From: a virus
Length of the DNA stretch: 64,000 bases
Virus record (IMG/VR): IMGVR_UViG_3300045994_000147
Location: 1-64,000 of that record
Direction: 5' to 3' (one strand)
Shown in pieces: positions 14,943-22,415 of the stretch (position 1 is its first letter; each line of letters starts with the position of its first letter). The notes under the pieces are model-generated. The model was not told the DNA's origin. It was given only the letters and a program-made list of their open reading frames with translations, and did not search any database. The translations under genes and the position numbers were made by a program.

Positions 14943-15768
14943 GATATATTACCCAAATGGGGAAGAGGAAGAGGTAGGTGGTACTACTTTCACAGGTGGT
15001 GAAGAGCACATTAACCTAAAGAAGAGGGTACTTGTTAGCAACTGGCCTATACTGATAACAGCTAGAAGTGTGACATCCTCTGAGATAATTAGAATACTAC
15101 TAGTAACTGATGCCCTTAGAAGGTACTACCCAAACGACATCAACCTCTCCTTACCTTACCTACCATATGCTCGTCAGGATAGAGCGTGTAATGAGGGTGA
15201 TGCATTTAGCCTAGAGGTCTTCGCTAATATCATAAACTCACAGAACTATAAGACAATCTTTACTATAGATACCCATAGTCCTGTAGCCGCTAAGTTAATA
15301 AGAAACTTACATGTTAACCCTGCTGATCAAAGCGTTGTATCTATACCTACTTATTATGATTACTTTGTAGCCCCAGATAAAGGTGCTGTAAGTAGAGTAG
15401 AGAGTTGTGCAGCCTTATGGAACTTACGGTATCATAATAACCCAGTGGGAATTGTTACTGGTACTAAAACTAGAGATGTTACCAATGGTAATTTAGTATA
15501 TGACCCATTAGTTTGCCCTGATCTAACCGGAAAGAAGTGCCTAATAGTTGACGATATTTGTGATGGAGGTATGACATTTATCCTATTGGCTAAAGAATTA
15601 AAGAGGAAGGGTGCAGAATCAATAGATCTGTATGTATCTCATGGTATATTTAGTAGAGGTACTGAAGTTCTATGGGAAGCTGGTATAGATAAGATATACA
15701 CAACAGACTCTATATACAATAGAGCTCGTCAACTTAACAATGTAACAGTAATAATAGCATCACTATGA
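14935..15768 (+). CDS. prs: PRPP synthetase family pyrophosphokinase
   Basis: Family signatures: Leu-Pro-Tyr-Ala-Arg-Gln-Asp-Arg (76-83), Ile-Asp-Thr-His (111-114) and the ribose-phosphate loop Val-Asp-Asp-Ile-Cys-Asp-Gly-Gly-Met-Thr (205-214). At 277 aa it is shorter than cellular enzymes (about 315). It starts with GTG inside the exonuclease gene and overlaps the NAMPT gene by four bases. Classical members make PRPP from ribose 5-phosphate. In the phage NARP1 pathway a homologue pyrophosphorylates ADP-ribose instead and an NAMPT-like partner adds nicotinamide to rebuild NAD. Sequence alone cannot tell which substrate is used. Confidence 0.88.
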   Translation: MIKIYYPNGEEEEVGGTTFTGGEEHINLKKRVLVSNWPILITARSVTSSEIIRILLVTDALRRYYPNDINLSLPYLPYARQDRACNEGDAFSLEVFANIINSQNYKTIFTIDTHSPVAAKLIRNLHVNPADQSVVSIPTYYDYFVAPDKGAVSRVESCAALWNLRYHNNPVGIVTGTKTRDVTNGNLVYDPLVCPDLTGKKCLIVDDICDGGMTFILLAKELKRKGAESIDLYVSHGIFSRGTEVLWEAGIDKIYTTDSIYNRARQLNNVTVIIASL

Positions 15769-17228
15769 GCCCAATAAACCACAAAGACGCATATAAAATC
15801 GGACACATCAATCAATATCCTACTGGTACTACTGAAGTCTACTCTAACTTTACAGCACGATCAGGTAAGTTATCTAATGTACCTGGATCTACAGGTATCT
15901 ATTTTGTAGGCTTACAACACTTCCTCAAATCCTATCTAATTGATGATTGGAATAATAACTTCTTCCTTAAACCTAAAGAGGAGGTATTACGGAAGTATAA
16001 GAGAAGAGTCTCCAATATCTTAGGGTACGATGTAAATGTAGATCACATTGGCTCCCTGCATGATTTAGGGTTCTTACCTGTAAGAATTAAATCATTACCA
16101 GAGGGCACATTCGTACCTTATGGCGTCCCTATGTTAACTATTAAGAACACTATCCCAGAGTTCTATTGGGTTACTAACATGTTAGAGAGTGTTCTTTCCT
16201 CTGAATTGTGGCAACCTATTACTTCAGCTACCACCTATATGGCTTACAGAAAGATCTGTGAGAAGTATGCTGATATGACAGGTGTTGATAGAGGGTTTGT
16301 AGGATATCAGACCCATGACTTCTCCTTTAGAGGTATGCCGGGTAAGGAGCCAGCAGCTAAGTCTGGGGCAGCTGTGTTAGCTATGGGTTGTTTAGGTACT
16401 GATTGTGTTAGTGCTATTGATCTATTGGAAGATTACTATGAAGCTGATTCAGATAAGGAAGTAATTGGACAATCAGTTAATGCCACCGAACATAGTGTAA
16501 TGTGCTCAGGTGGTAAGGAAGAGGAGTTAGATACTTATAAGCGGCTATTGACAGAAGTGTATCCTAGTGGTATAGTGGCTATAGTTAGCGACACATGGGA
16601 CTTCTGGAATGTAGTAACTAATACCTTACCTGCCTTAAAAGATATCATCTTAGGTAGAGATGGCAAATTAGTTATTAGACCTGACTCCGGTAATCCAGTG
16701 GATATTGTTTGTGGTAGTGTAGATGCTGGTAGTGTAGCAGAAGCTAAGGGTCTTATCGAGTGTTTATGGGATACCTTTGGTGGTACTATAAATGATAAAG
16801 GTTATAAGGTTTTAGATAGTCACATTGGAGCTATCTATGGAGAAGCAATTACCCTCCAAAGGGCTGAAGAGATATTGAGTAAGCTTGAGGCTAAGGGCTT
16901 TGCCTCCTCTAATATCGTATTTGGTGTTGGTTCTTACACCTACCAAATGGTTACTCGTGATACTCACGGTATGGCTATGAAGAGTACTAATGTTGTAATC
17001 AATGGTAAGAGTACACCTATCTTTAAAGATCCTAAGACAGATGGCGGTTTAAAGAAGAGTGCTAAGGGGCTATTATATGTTACCTCAGAAAAGGGTGTAC
17101 TGAAATTAGTGGATGAAGCTAGTAGACAAGAAGAGAAATACGGTTTACTCCAAACAACGTTTTGTAACAGCTTATTATTTAACGAAACAACTTTAAAAAG
17201 AATAAGAGGAGTAGTAAATGACCAATAA
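15765..17228 (+). CDS. nadV: Nicotinamide phosphoribosyltransferase family enzyme
   Basis: A full-length (487 aa) type II phosphoribosyltransferase. Residues matching the human enzyme include the N-terminal Asp-Ala-Tyr-Lys (8-11), Phe186 and Arg189 in His-Asp-Phe-Ser-Phe-Arg-Gly, His243 in Thr-Glu-His-Ser, and Arg305/Asp307 in Ile-Arg-Pro-Asp-Ser-Gly-Asn-Pro. It would form NMN from nicotinamide and PRPP, or NAD directly if the donor is the ADP-ribose pyrophosphate of NARP1. It is coupled to the synthetase gene, and no NMN adenylyltransferase is visible in the window, which favours the second option. NAD rebuilding counters NAD-depleting defences. Confidence 0.9.
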   Translation: MSPINHKDAYKIGHINQYPTGTTEVYSNFTARSGKLSNVPGSTGIYFVGLQHFLKSYLIDDWNNNFFLKPKEEVLRKYKRRVSNILGYDVNVDHIGSLHDLGFLPVRIKSLPEGTFVPYGVPMLTIKNTIPEFYWVTNMLESVLSSELWQPITSATTYMAYRKICEKYADMTGVDRGFVGYQTHDFSFRGMPGKEPAAKSGAAVLAMGCLGTDCVSAIDLLEDYYEADSDKEVIGQSVNATEHSVMCSGGKEEELDTYKRLLTEVYPSGIVAIVSDTWDFWNVVTNTLPALKDIILGRDGKLVIRPDSGNPVDIVCGSVDAGSVAEAKGLIECLWDTFGGTINDKGYKVLDSHIGAIYGEAITLQRAEEILSKLEAKGFASSNIVFGVGSYTYQMVTRDTHGMAMKSTNVVINGKSTPIFKDPKTDGGLKKSAKGLLYVTSEKGVLKLVDEASRQEEKYGLLQTTFCNSLLFNETTLKRIRGVVNDQ

Positions 17229-18255
17229 ACATTACAGATACCACTCAATCAAACAGTTTAGAGAAGTATACAAGCAAGTACAGAAAGACACAGCATTCGT
17301 AGGGTTCGGTGATAATGGTGATCCAATAGAAGATTGGCATAAACCACTGCCAATATTAACTTTCACTGGATCTGAGAAGTTGCATGGGACTAATGCAGCC
17401 ATCGGGATTAATAGTGATGGAACCTTCTGGGTACAGAGTAGAGAGAGGATTATTACTCCAGAGTCAGATAATGCTGGATTCGCCCAGTGGGTGTATGGGA
17501 ATACAGCTTTAGTTGTTAGTTTATATAATAGGTTATTTGATGCTTACCTTAAAAGCTCGGATGTTAAGGTTATAGTATACGGAGAGTGGTGTGGGGCTAA
17601 CATACAACCACAAGTGGCTTTATCTAAATTACCTAAAATGTTCGTAGTGTTCGATATTAAGTGGGTAGTTGGTGATGAGGAAGGTTGGGTGGGTCATGAA
17701 GAGATTAAAGGTGCCATGGCTGGATTATTACATACTGTCTATGATTTCCCTACATACTCAATCACCATCGACTTCGATAACCCCGATGATTCCGTTAATG
17801 AGCTTATTAGAATCACAGATAAAATTGAGTCTTGTAGCCCATTGGCTAAAGAATTGGGGGCATTGGGCATAGGGGAGGGAGCGGTATGGAAATGTGGTGA
17901 TTACATCTTTAAGGTAAAAGGTAAGCTACACTCAGCATCACATACCAAACAATTAGTAGGTATTGATGTAGAGAGAGTAGCTACAATTAAGGAGTGTGTT
18001 GATAGGATTGTTAGTGAGAACCGATTGAAGCAAGGGGTTGATGAACTAATAGCTAATGGCATCGCTATTGATAATAAGGCGATCAAACCATTCATCGACT
18101 GGGTTAAGAATGATTGTATCAAAGAGGAGATGGATGTAATAGTTGAATCAGGATTAGAAGTAAAGGATACTATTAAATTCATTAGTGACAGGGCTAAGAC
18201 CTATTTTATTGAAGAAGTATTGAGGAAATTAGATGACAAAAGTAAATTTATATGA
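17218..18255 (+). CDS. RNA ligase (T4 Rnl2-like)
   Basis: Lys54 in Glu-Lys-Leu-His-Gly-Thr-Asn is the nucleotide-accepting lysine of motif I. Ser-Arg-Glu-Arg (motif Ia), Tyr-Gly-Glu-Trp-Cys-Gly (motif III), Gly-Glu-Gly-Ala-Val-Trp-Lys (motif IV) and Phe-Lys-Val-Lys-Gly (motif V) follow in the normal order. The length (345 aa) equals that of T4 Rnl2. It seals nicked RNA using ATP, probably repairing tRNA cut by host defence nucleases. It overlaps the NAMPT gene by 11 bases. No polynucleotide kinase is visible nearby. Confidence 0.9.
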   Translation: MTNKHYRYHSIKQFREVYKQVQKDTAFVGFGDNGDPIEDWHKPLPILTFTGSEKLHGTNAAIGINSDGTFWVQSRERIITPESDNAGFAQWVYGNTALVVSLYNRLFDAYLKSSDVKVIVYGEWCGANIQPQVALSKLPKMFVVFDIKWVVGDEEGWVGHEEIKGAMAGLLHTVYDFPTYSITIDFDNPDDSVNELIRITDKIESCSPLAKELGALGIGEGAVWKCGDYIFKVKGKLHSASHTKQLVGIDVERVATIKECVDRIVSENRLKQGVDELIANGIAIDNKAIKPFIDWVKNDCIKEEMDVIVESGLEVKDTIKFISDRAKTYFIEEVLRKLDDKSKFI

Positions 18256-18436
18256 TGTTCCAAGAAGATCTTTCATTAAAGTACAATGTGAGAATGGCGA
18301 GGCTGTCATTAGGTTTAATAGATTAGATGGAGCCTACTCATATTGTGTTACTAAAGATGGAGGTGTACTACATCTAAGTGCATCCGCGCCAGTGGAAATT
18401 GTATCTAAACCGGAGGATTGGGGTGACAATAATTGA
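18233..18436 (+). CDS. Small protein of unknown function (67 aa)
   Basis: The start lies inside the end of the RNA ligase gene. The product looks beta-rich with a basic N-terminal half and an acidic, Trp-containing C terminus. No family recognised. Overlap with both neighbours suggests translation as part of the ligase unit. Confidence 0.55.
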   Translation: MTKVNLYDVPRRSFIKVQCENGEAVIRFNRLDGAYSYCVTKDGGVLHLSASAPVEIVSKPEDWGDNN

Positions 18437-18539
18437 TTTTTTACATATACATGCAGATGGTCTGGGGTTTCTAATAGCATTTGTAGCTACTATCAGATCC
18501 CTTCAGGCAGTATTTGTAACAGCTATTAATAGTGGCTAA
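18423..18539 (+). CDS. Hydrophobic microprotein (38 aa)
   Basis: A GTG start preceded by GGAGG opens a 38-codon frame that bridges the 67-aa gene and the polymerase gene, overlapping both (the polymerase GTG start is at 18532). Residues 14-33 are hydrophobic. It may serve mainly to couple translation into the polymerase gene. It contains one copy of the repeated word CTACTATCAG in a different reading frame from most other copies. Confidence 0.4.
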   Translation: MTIIDFLHIHADGLGFLIAFVATIRSLQAVFVTAINSG

Positions 18540-19402
18540 GATAGAGTGGGTAGAGGCTTTAGAGCTGGAGAGAGATGTCTCTATCCTAATAAGAGAACAA
18601 GAGAGAAGTGGTATATACTTTGATCTAGGTAAAGCCCACTATTTCGTATCTCTCCTAGAGAGGATGAAGGCTGAGAAGTATGCTCTTATTAGGCCGCATT
18701 TAAACTATGAAGTCATCATAAAAGAGAGTAAGGACAAGAGAGAAGACAGTGAAGATGAATACAATTTTGTTAGAAGCATTAGGCTTAAAAACGGTCAATA
18801 CTCTGCTCCAGTTATTAATTGGTATACTGATCCTACAATCGTTGACGGGCCATTTAGTCGTATCACCATTGAGGAACCTTCGATCTCAAAGCGTGGCCTC
18901 ATTATTAACCAACTCCTAAAGTACGGATGGAAACCTGATCTATTTACTGAGAAAGGCTTCCCTAAGTTAACTGAGAAAGGAGAACCTGTAGATACCCTAG
19001 AGAAGGTAGGGGACTTTGGTAAAGACCTGAGCTTGTGGTATGTATATAACCATAGGCAATCACAGATCAAAGGGTTCCTGAAGCATGTTGATGGTAGAAG
19101 TAGAATATCAGCACAGATGAATACCTGTGGTACCAATACCTTCAGGGCAGCCCATAAGGTTGTGGCTAATATACCTAGGCCAACATCAGTCTTCGGTAAG
19201 GAGATGAGGTCTCTTTTCTCTGTTGGCGAGGGTAGGAAGTTTGTTGGTGCTGATCTATCTGGTTTAGAATTGAGAATGTTGGCTCACCATATGAATGATG
19301 ATGAGTATATAGAGCAGATTCTAACAAGTGATATACATCTCTACAACTTAAGTATGGGATCTCCTTTCTTAACTACCAGAGATCAAGCTAAGACATTCAT
19401 CT
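18532..19402 (+). CDS. DNA polymerase (T7/family A), polymerase domain, exon 1
   Basis: Encodes residues 1-290 and the first base of codon 291 of a family A polymerase without exonuclease domain. The start aligns with the T7 gp5 region right after its exonuclease domain. Motif A (Asp241-Leu-Ser-Gly-Leu-Glu-Leu-Arg) carries the first catalytic aspartate. Motif B starts Arg283-Asp-Gln-Ala-Lys287-Thr-Phe-Ile. The frame then meets TGA, the first bases of a group I intron. Start codon is GTG. Joined to exon 2 it gives 453 aa; with the separate exonuclease (179 aa) the total approaches T7 gp5 (704). Confidence 0.9.
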
Positions 19403-20155
19403 GAACTAACGGATGACTTGGGAGTAATCCCTCGATTAAAACTCATTGAATTCAGGGGAACTCTTTATAAGACAATCCTGAGCTAAGCTAAAAAGTTAAT
19501 TAGACATTCAGGTTTATAAGATTGTGCCGATATGTATTATGATTTTAATATAATTAGGAAAACTATGGTAACTTATATATCTGGAAATAAACCACAATCT
19601 GAAATGACATCTACTCCAAGTAAATACCCACAAGGTTATTTCAAAGAGAAGCGTTGTAAAGAGTGTGGTAGCATTTTTAAACCTGAAGCCCCTAGCCACA
19701 TCTATTGCTCTCAAGGGTGTGTAGATATAGGGACAACCTCTGCATACCTAAAGCGTAATTATAATATAGATAGCAAAGAGTATAATAGATTATACCATAA
19801 TCAAAATGGATTGTGTGCTATTTGTAATGAACCTGGCTTTACTATGGCAAAACATCATAAAGTAAAGATAGTTGTGGATCACTGTCATACTACTGGTGCT
19901 ATTAGGGGATTACTATGTCATAATTGTAATAGAGCACTTGGGCTATTAAAAGATGATATTAATGTAATTAAAAATGCAATTAACTATTTAGAAAGTGCAA
20001 CGACTATCCCTTCGGGGAGTACATCACAAGTTAATGGTGATGGAAGCGGTGAGCACCTAGGTAACTAGGTTGATGATATAGTCTATTCTGTATAGAGATA
20101 TGCAGCAGTTCATAAGAGAACGGGTTATGCCTTACGAGCATGATTGAATATAAAG
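19403..20155 (+). other. Group I intron in the DNA polymerase gene
   Basis: Exon 1 ends in T and the intron ends in G, as group I introns require. The six exon bases TCATCT (19397-19402) pair with the guide GGATGA at 19411-19416, with the obligatory T-G wobble at the splice site. Core sequences resembling the T4 td intron follow: CAGGGGAACTC, GACAATCCTGAGC. A GATATAGTCT element lies near 20075 before the 3' end. Splicing gives Phe-Ile-Tyr-Met-Phe-Val-Tyr-Gly, matching T7 gp5 across the junction. Length 753 bases, with an HNH endonuclease gene inside. Confidence 0.9.
19565..20068 (+). CDS. Intron-encoded HNH endonuclease (endonuclease VII-like)
   Basis: The ATG at 19565 has AGGA six bases upstream and is preferred over one 33 bases earlier; the product is 167 aa. 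An N-terminal Cys-x2-Cys zinc finger pair (Lys-Glu-Cys-Gly, then Tyr-Cys-Ser-Gln-Gly-Cys) precedes the endonuclease VII-type core: Cys-Ala-Ile-Cys, Val-Asp-His-Cys-His, Gly-Leu-Leu-Cys-His-Asn-Cys-Asn. It should cut intronless polymerase alleles and so spread the intron. Its 3' end reaches into the likely P6-P9 region of the ribozyme. Confidence 0.88.
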   Translation: MVTYISGNKPQSEMTSTPSKYPQGYFKEKRCKECGSIFKPEAPSHIYCSQGCVDIGTTSAYLKRNYNIDSKEYNRLYHNQNGLCAICNEPGFTMAKHHKVKIVVDHCHTTGAIRGLLCHNCNRALGLLKDDINVIKNAINYLESATTIPSGSTSQVNGDGSGEHLGN

Positions 20156-20646
20156 ATATGTTTGTATATGGAGGTGGAGATGAGAAAGCAGGTAAAGTTA
20201 TCAATGGAAATAGATCCAAAGGTAAGTCCCTAAAAGAGAAGTTTTTATCCTCTCTACCAGCGTTAGACAAGCTTATTAACAAGTGTAAAGCCTTTGCTAA
20301 GAGTCATGGGTGGCTGCCTGCTATTGATGGTAGAAAGATCTATGTTCGATCGTTTGAAGGTAAGATACTAGAGCACACAGCCCTTAATTGTCTATTACAA
20401 GCTAATGGTTCCATAATAGCTAAGAGGGCTATGGTAATAGCTAATAGAGAAGTAAAGAAAAGAGGATTAGATGCCTTTCAGATCTTATTCTATCATGATG
20501 AGTTTGCTTATGATTCTGCCGAGTCTTGTGCAGAGGAAGTAGGGAATATTCTAATTGATTCTATGAAGCTGGCAGGTGAATATTATAACTTAAAGATACC
20601 TATCTCTGGAGAGTATGGTATTGGTAATGATTGGAGTATACATTAA
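20156..20646 (+). CDS. DNA polymerase (T7/family A), polymerase domain, exon 2
   Basis: Continues the polymerase from the split codon of Tyr291. It contains Tyr-Gly-Gly-Gly-Asp-Glu-Lys (T7: Tyr-Gly-Ala-Gly-Asp-Glu-Lys), the Gly-Arg-Lys thumb/palm segment and motif C, Tyr-His404-Asp405-Glu-Phe, with the second catalytic aspartate. It ends at TAA 20644-20646. An in-frame ATG at 20140 lies in the intron and is not a real start. Confidence 0.9.
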
Positions 20647-20876
20647 TGATGGATCCTAGCATAAAAGTAACTAGGCTAAAGAAAGGGCTATATGGTATTA
20701 GGTGTTACTCCCCGTCTGGAAACCTCTTTATGGAAACAACAGTAAAGAGTAAGATTGAAATATCTCCAGCGTGTAGAGATCTATTAAGATGGTGGGATAA
20801 GTCAGGAGGCTCATCGGTGTATGCATCTAAGTCCAGGCACAGGTTAACTTTAAAAGGTAATAAAAATGTATTGTAA
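20646..20876 (+). CDS. Small basic protein of unknown function (76 aa)
   Basis: The ATG shares a base with the polymerase stop (TAATG), indicating coupled translation; a second ATG follows directly. The product is basic with several Tyr/Trp residues and two cysteines. No family recognised. Position suggests a replication accessory role, which is not proven. Confidence 0.6.
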   Translation: MMDPSIKVTRLKKGLYGIRCYSPSGNLFMETTVKSKIEISPACRDLLRWWDKSGGSSVYASKSRHRLTLKGNKNVL

Positions 20877-21064
20877 AGATTGTAAGATGTGGGGTCTAGA
20901 GGACGGTGATTGTCTATTAGCTGAGTGGGAAAGATAAGAGGAATATCCCAAGGGGATCAGAACTTACTATTTATGCTGATGCTCATGATGATTCTGGTCT
21001 TTGTGCTGGAATTAGGACAGGGCCGCTGTTTGGATGTATTAGATTTGAGGCTAGAACTAAATGA
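20866..21064 (+). pseudogene. Cys-rich small protein interrupted by a +1 frame change
   Basis: The first frame (20866-20937) begins Met-Tyr-Cys-Lys-Asp-Cys, contains Gly-Asp-Cys and stops after 23 residues. From about 20936 the +1 frame reads on with Arg-Asn-Ile-Pro-Arg-Gly, a Tyr-Ala-Asp-Ala-His-Asp-Asp-Ser-Gly stretch and Phe-Gly-Cys-Ile-Arg-Phe-Glu to TGA at 21064. Together they make one credible phage zinc-binding domain with the last cysteine near the end. Either the gene is broken, the read has an indel near 20927-20935 (GGGAAA), or a +1 programmed shift joins them. A longer frame at 20925-21110 is a shadow. Confidence 0.55.
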
Positions 21065-21165
21065 AACTAATAAAACTATTAGGTACTGTAATAGCTATAG
21101 TAACAATTAGTGTAGTTACAGGTATCCTTTGGCCAATTACACTATTACCTAACAATAGGGTTTGA
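21061..21165 (+). CDS. Membrane microprotein (34 aa)
   Basis: Starts at ATGA overlapping the preceding stop. One strongly hydrophobic segment (about residues 6-28) follows two lysines, so it may be a single-pass inner membrane peptide. No family recognised. Confidence 0.45.
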   Translation: MKLIKLLGTVIAIVTISVVTGILWPITLLPNNRV

Positions 21166-21192
21166 ATAAAACACTTGACAAATGAGGAAAGT

Positions 21193-21345
21193 ATGGTAGA
21201 CTATGTAAAGTTGGATACGGAAGAGTTCCTTAGTAGGACTTCTTACCAAGCTTCAGTGGAAGATCTAGAGAACTCAGGGTCAGATATAGACTCATGGGAT
21301 TATTGGGACGACCAAGAAGATATTAATAATTTTTTAAATAAATAA
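21193..21345 (+). CDS. Small acidic protein (50 aa)
   Basis: GAGGAAA six bases before the ATG supports translation. The product is strongly acidic, with a Trp-Asp-Tyr-Trp-Asp-Asp centre. It precedes the SSB gene by nine bases and ends 10 bases before its start. DNA mimicry is one possibility for such charge, but there is no direct evidence. Upstream TTGACA and TAGACT boxes overlap this start; see rejected items. Confidence 0.55.
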   Translation: MVDYVKLDTEEFLSRTSYQASVEDLENSGSDIDSWDYWDDQEDINNFLNK

Positions 21346-21354
21346 GGAAAAATA

Positions 21355-21864
21355 ATGGCATTATTAGAAAATGTAATTGTAAACTGGGCAAGTGTACACA
21401 CACCAAACACTCAGTTTGAACCAGCATGGGAAGTTCAAGCTACTTTCAACTCTGTAGCTCAAATGGAAGAGTTTGTAGAGGCATCAAAGAAAGTGGATCC
21501 TAAAGGTAAGGGTATTAAGGTCAAACAAGATGACCAAGGGAATAATATATTCAGATTTAAACGTCGAGTCGCTAGAGCCGATGGGAATGGTGAGAATAGT
21601 GCACCATTAGTATGTGGGATTGGTGGGCCAACAGATAAGTTTGATAAGTTAATTGGAAATGGGTCTACATGTACAATCCAATACGCTTTCTCTGCTTATG
21701 ATAATAAGTTCGGTAGAGGGGTAACATCTGATCTCAAGGGAGTTATGGTTATTAATCACATCCCATTTGGTGTTCAAGATGGAGAAGAGTTTGAAGGCTT
21801 AGCTAAACCTAAACCTGAGGCTAAAGTAGTAGATAATGAGTACAATGATGAAGACTTCAACTAA
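21355..21864 (+). CDS. Single-stranded DNA-binding protein (T7 gp2.5-like)
   Basis: 169 aa with the T7 gp2.5-type layout: an OB-fold-like core of beta strands and a strongly acidic tail (Asp-Asn-Glu-Tyr-Asn-Asp-Glu-Asp-Phe-Asn) whose terminal aromatic residue contacts polymerase and helicase in T7. AAGGAAA precedes the ATG. It lies between polymerase and 5'-3' exonuclease genes, as expected for a replication module. The match is by architecture and context; sequence identity to T7 is low. A GAGCA/TGCTC hairpin follows at 21888-21901. Confidence 0.75.
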   Translation: MALLENVIVNWASVHTPNTQFEPAWEVQATFNSVAQMEEFVEASKKVDPKGKGIKVKQDDQGNNIFRFKRRVARADGNGENSAPLVCGIGGPTDKFDKLIGNGSTCTIQYAFSAYDNKFGRGVTSDLKGVMVINHIPFGVQDGEEFEGLAKPKPEAKVVDNEYNDEDFN

Positions 21865-21918
21865 AATCATCTAATATAATAATAATAGAGCAGGGATGCT
21901 CGTCATATAAGGAAAAAT

Positions 21919-22143
21919 ATGCCACAATCTATAAGAGAAACAGATAACTATAAACTAATCGTAGGTACTTCGGTTGAATCAGGTAACCCTTGCTATCAAG
22001 TAGTTCATAAGAACTATGGGGTAGTGGAGATTGAAACCTACATCCTCCCTCAGGCTTACCAGTATATTAAAGATTTAGAGGGGGAGTTGTCCGGTAGAAC
22101 TCAAGCCTCTATAGTACCTAAATCAACTCCTCGTTTAATGTAA
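21919..22143 (+). CDS. Small protein of unknown function (74 aa)
   Basis: AAGGAAA before the ATG supports the start. The product is soluble, beta-rich by appearance, with one cysteine. No family recognised. It lies between SSB and exonuclease genes. Confidence 0.55.
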   Translation: MPQSIRETDNYKLIVGTSVESGNPCYQVVHKNYGVVEIETYILPQAYQYIKDLEGELSGRTQASIVPKSTPRLM

Positions 22144-22151
22144 GGAATAAT

Positions 22152-22415
22152 ATGTCAGATAATAAATTAGTAGTAAACAAAGTAATTAAGTTACCACTGG
22201 GTTGGCAGGAGGATACCGAATCCCTCAATAACTATATTAAAGAGACTCTATCAGTATCCTCAGCTATCTCTAAGTTCTTATTAAACTCTAACTTAGAATT
22301 AGACTCTCTCACTCAAACAGTTGAGATTGTCCTCTCTGAGAAAGAAGTAGGAGCGAGGAATGAGTTAGACACTGAGTTCTGGGTGGATGTAGCCACTGGT
22401 GAGTATAATGGCTAG
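22152..22415 (+). CDS. Small acidic protein of unknown function (87 aa)
   Basis: AAGGAATA before the ATG. The product is acidic and helical with a leucine-rich centre. The end overlaps the exonuclease start by eight bases, so translation is likely coupled. No family recognised. Confidence 0.55.
   Translation: MSDNKLVVNKVIKLPLGWQEDTESLNNYIKETLSVSSAISKFLLNSNLELDSLTQTVEIVLSEKEVGARNELDTEFWVDVATGEYNG

Noticed and set aside
20140-20646. Separate gene starting at the ATG at 20140
   Set aside because: The first six residues come from intron sequence; splicing after 19402 and before 20156 restores the T7-type polymerase reading, so this is exon 2.
20925-21110. 61-aa frame with a hydrophobic centre
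   Set aside because: It overlaps the zinc-protein halves and the 34-aa peptide, starts with GTG inside another frame, and its neighbour frame gives a much more protein-like reading.
21175-21202. A third promoter element (TTGACA-16-TAGACT, plus strand) resembling copies A and B
   Set aside because: The boxes overlap the ribosome site and start codon of the 50-aa gene, the spacer is 16 bases and the -10 is poor; the similarity (AAATxAxGAAAG) is probably due to the AGGAAAG ribosome site.
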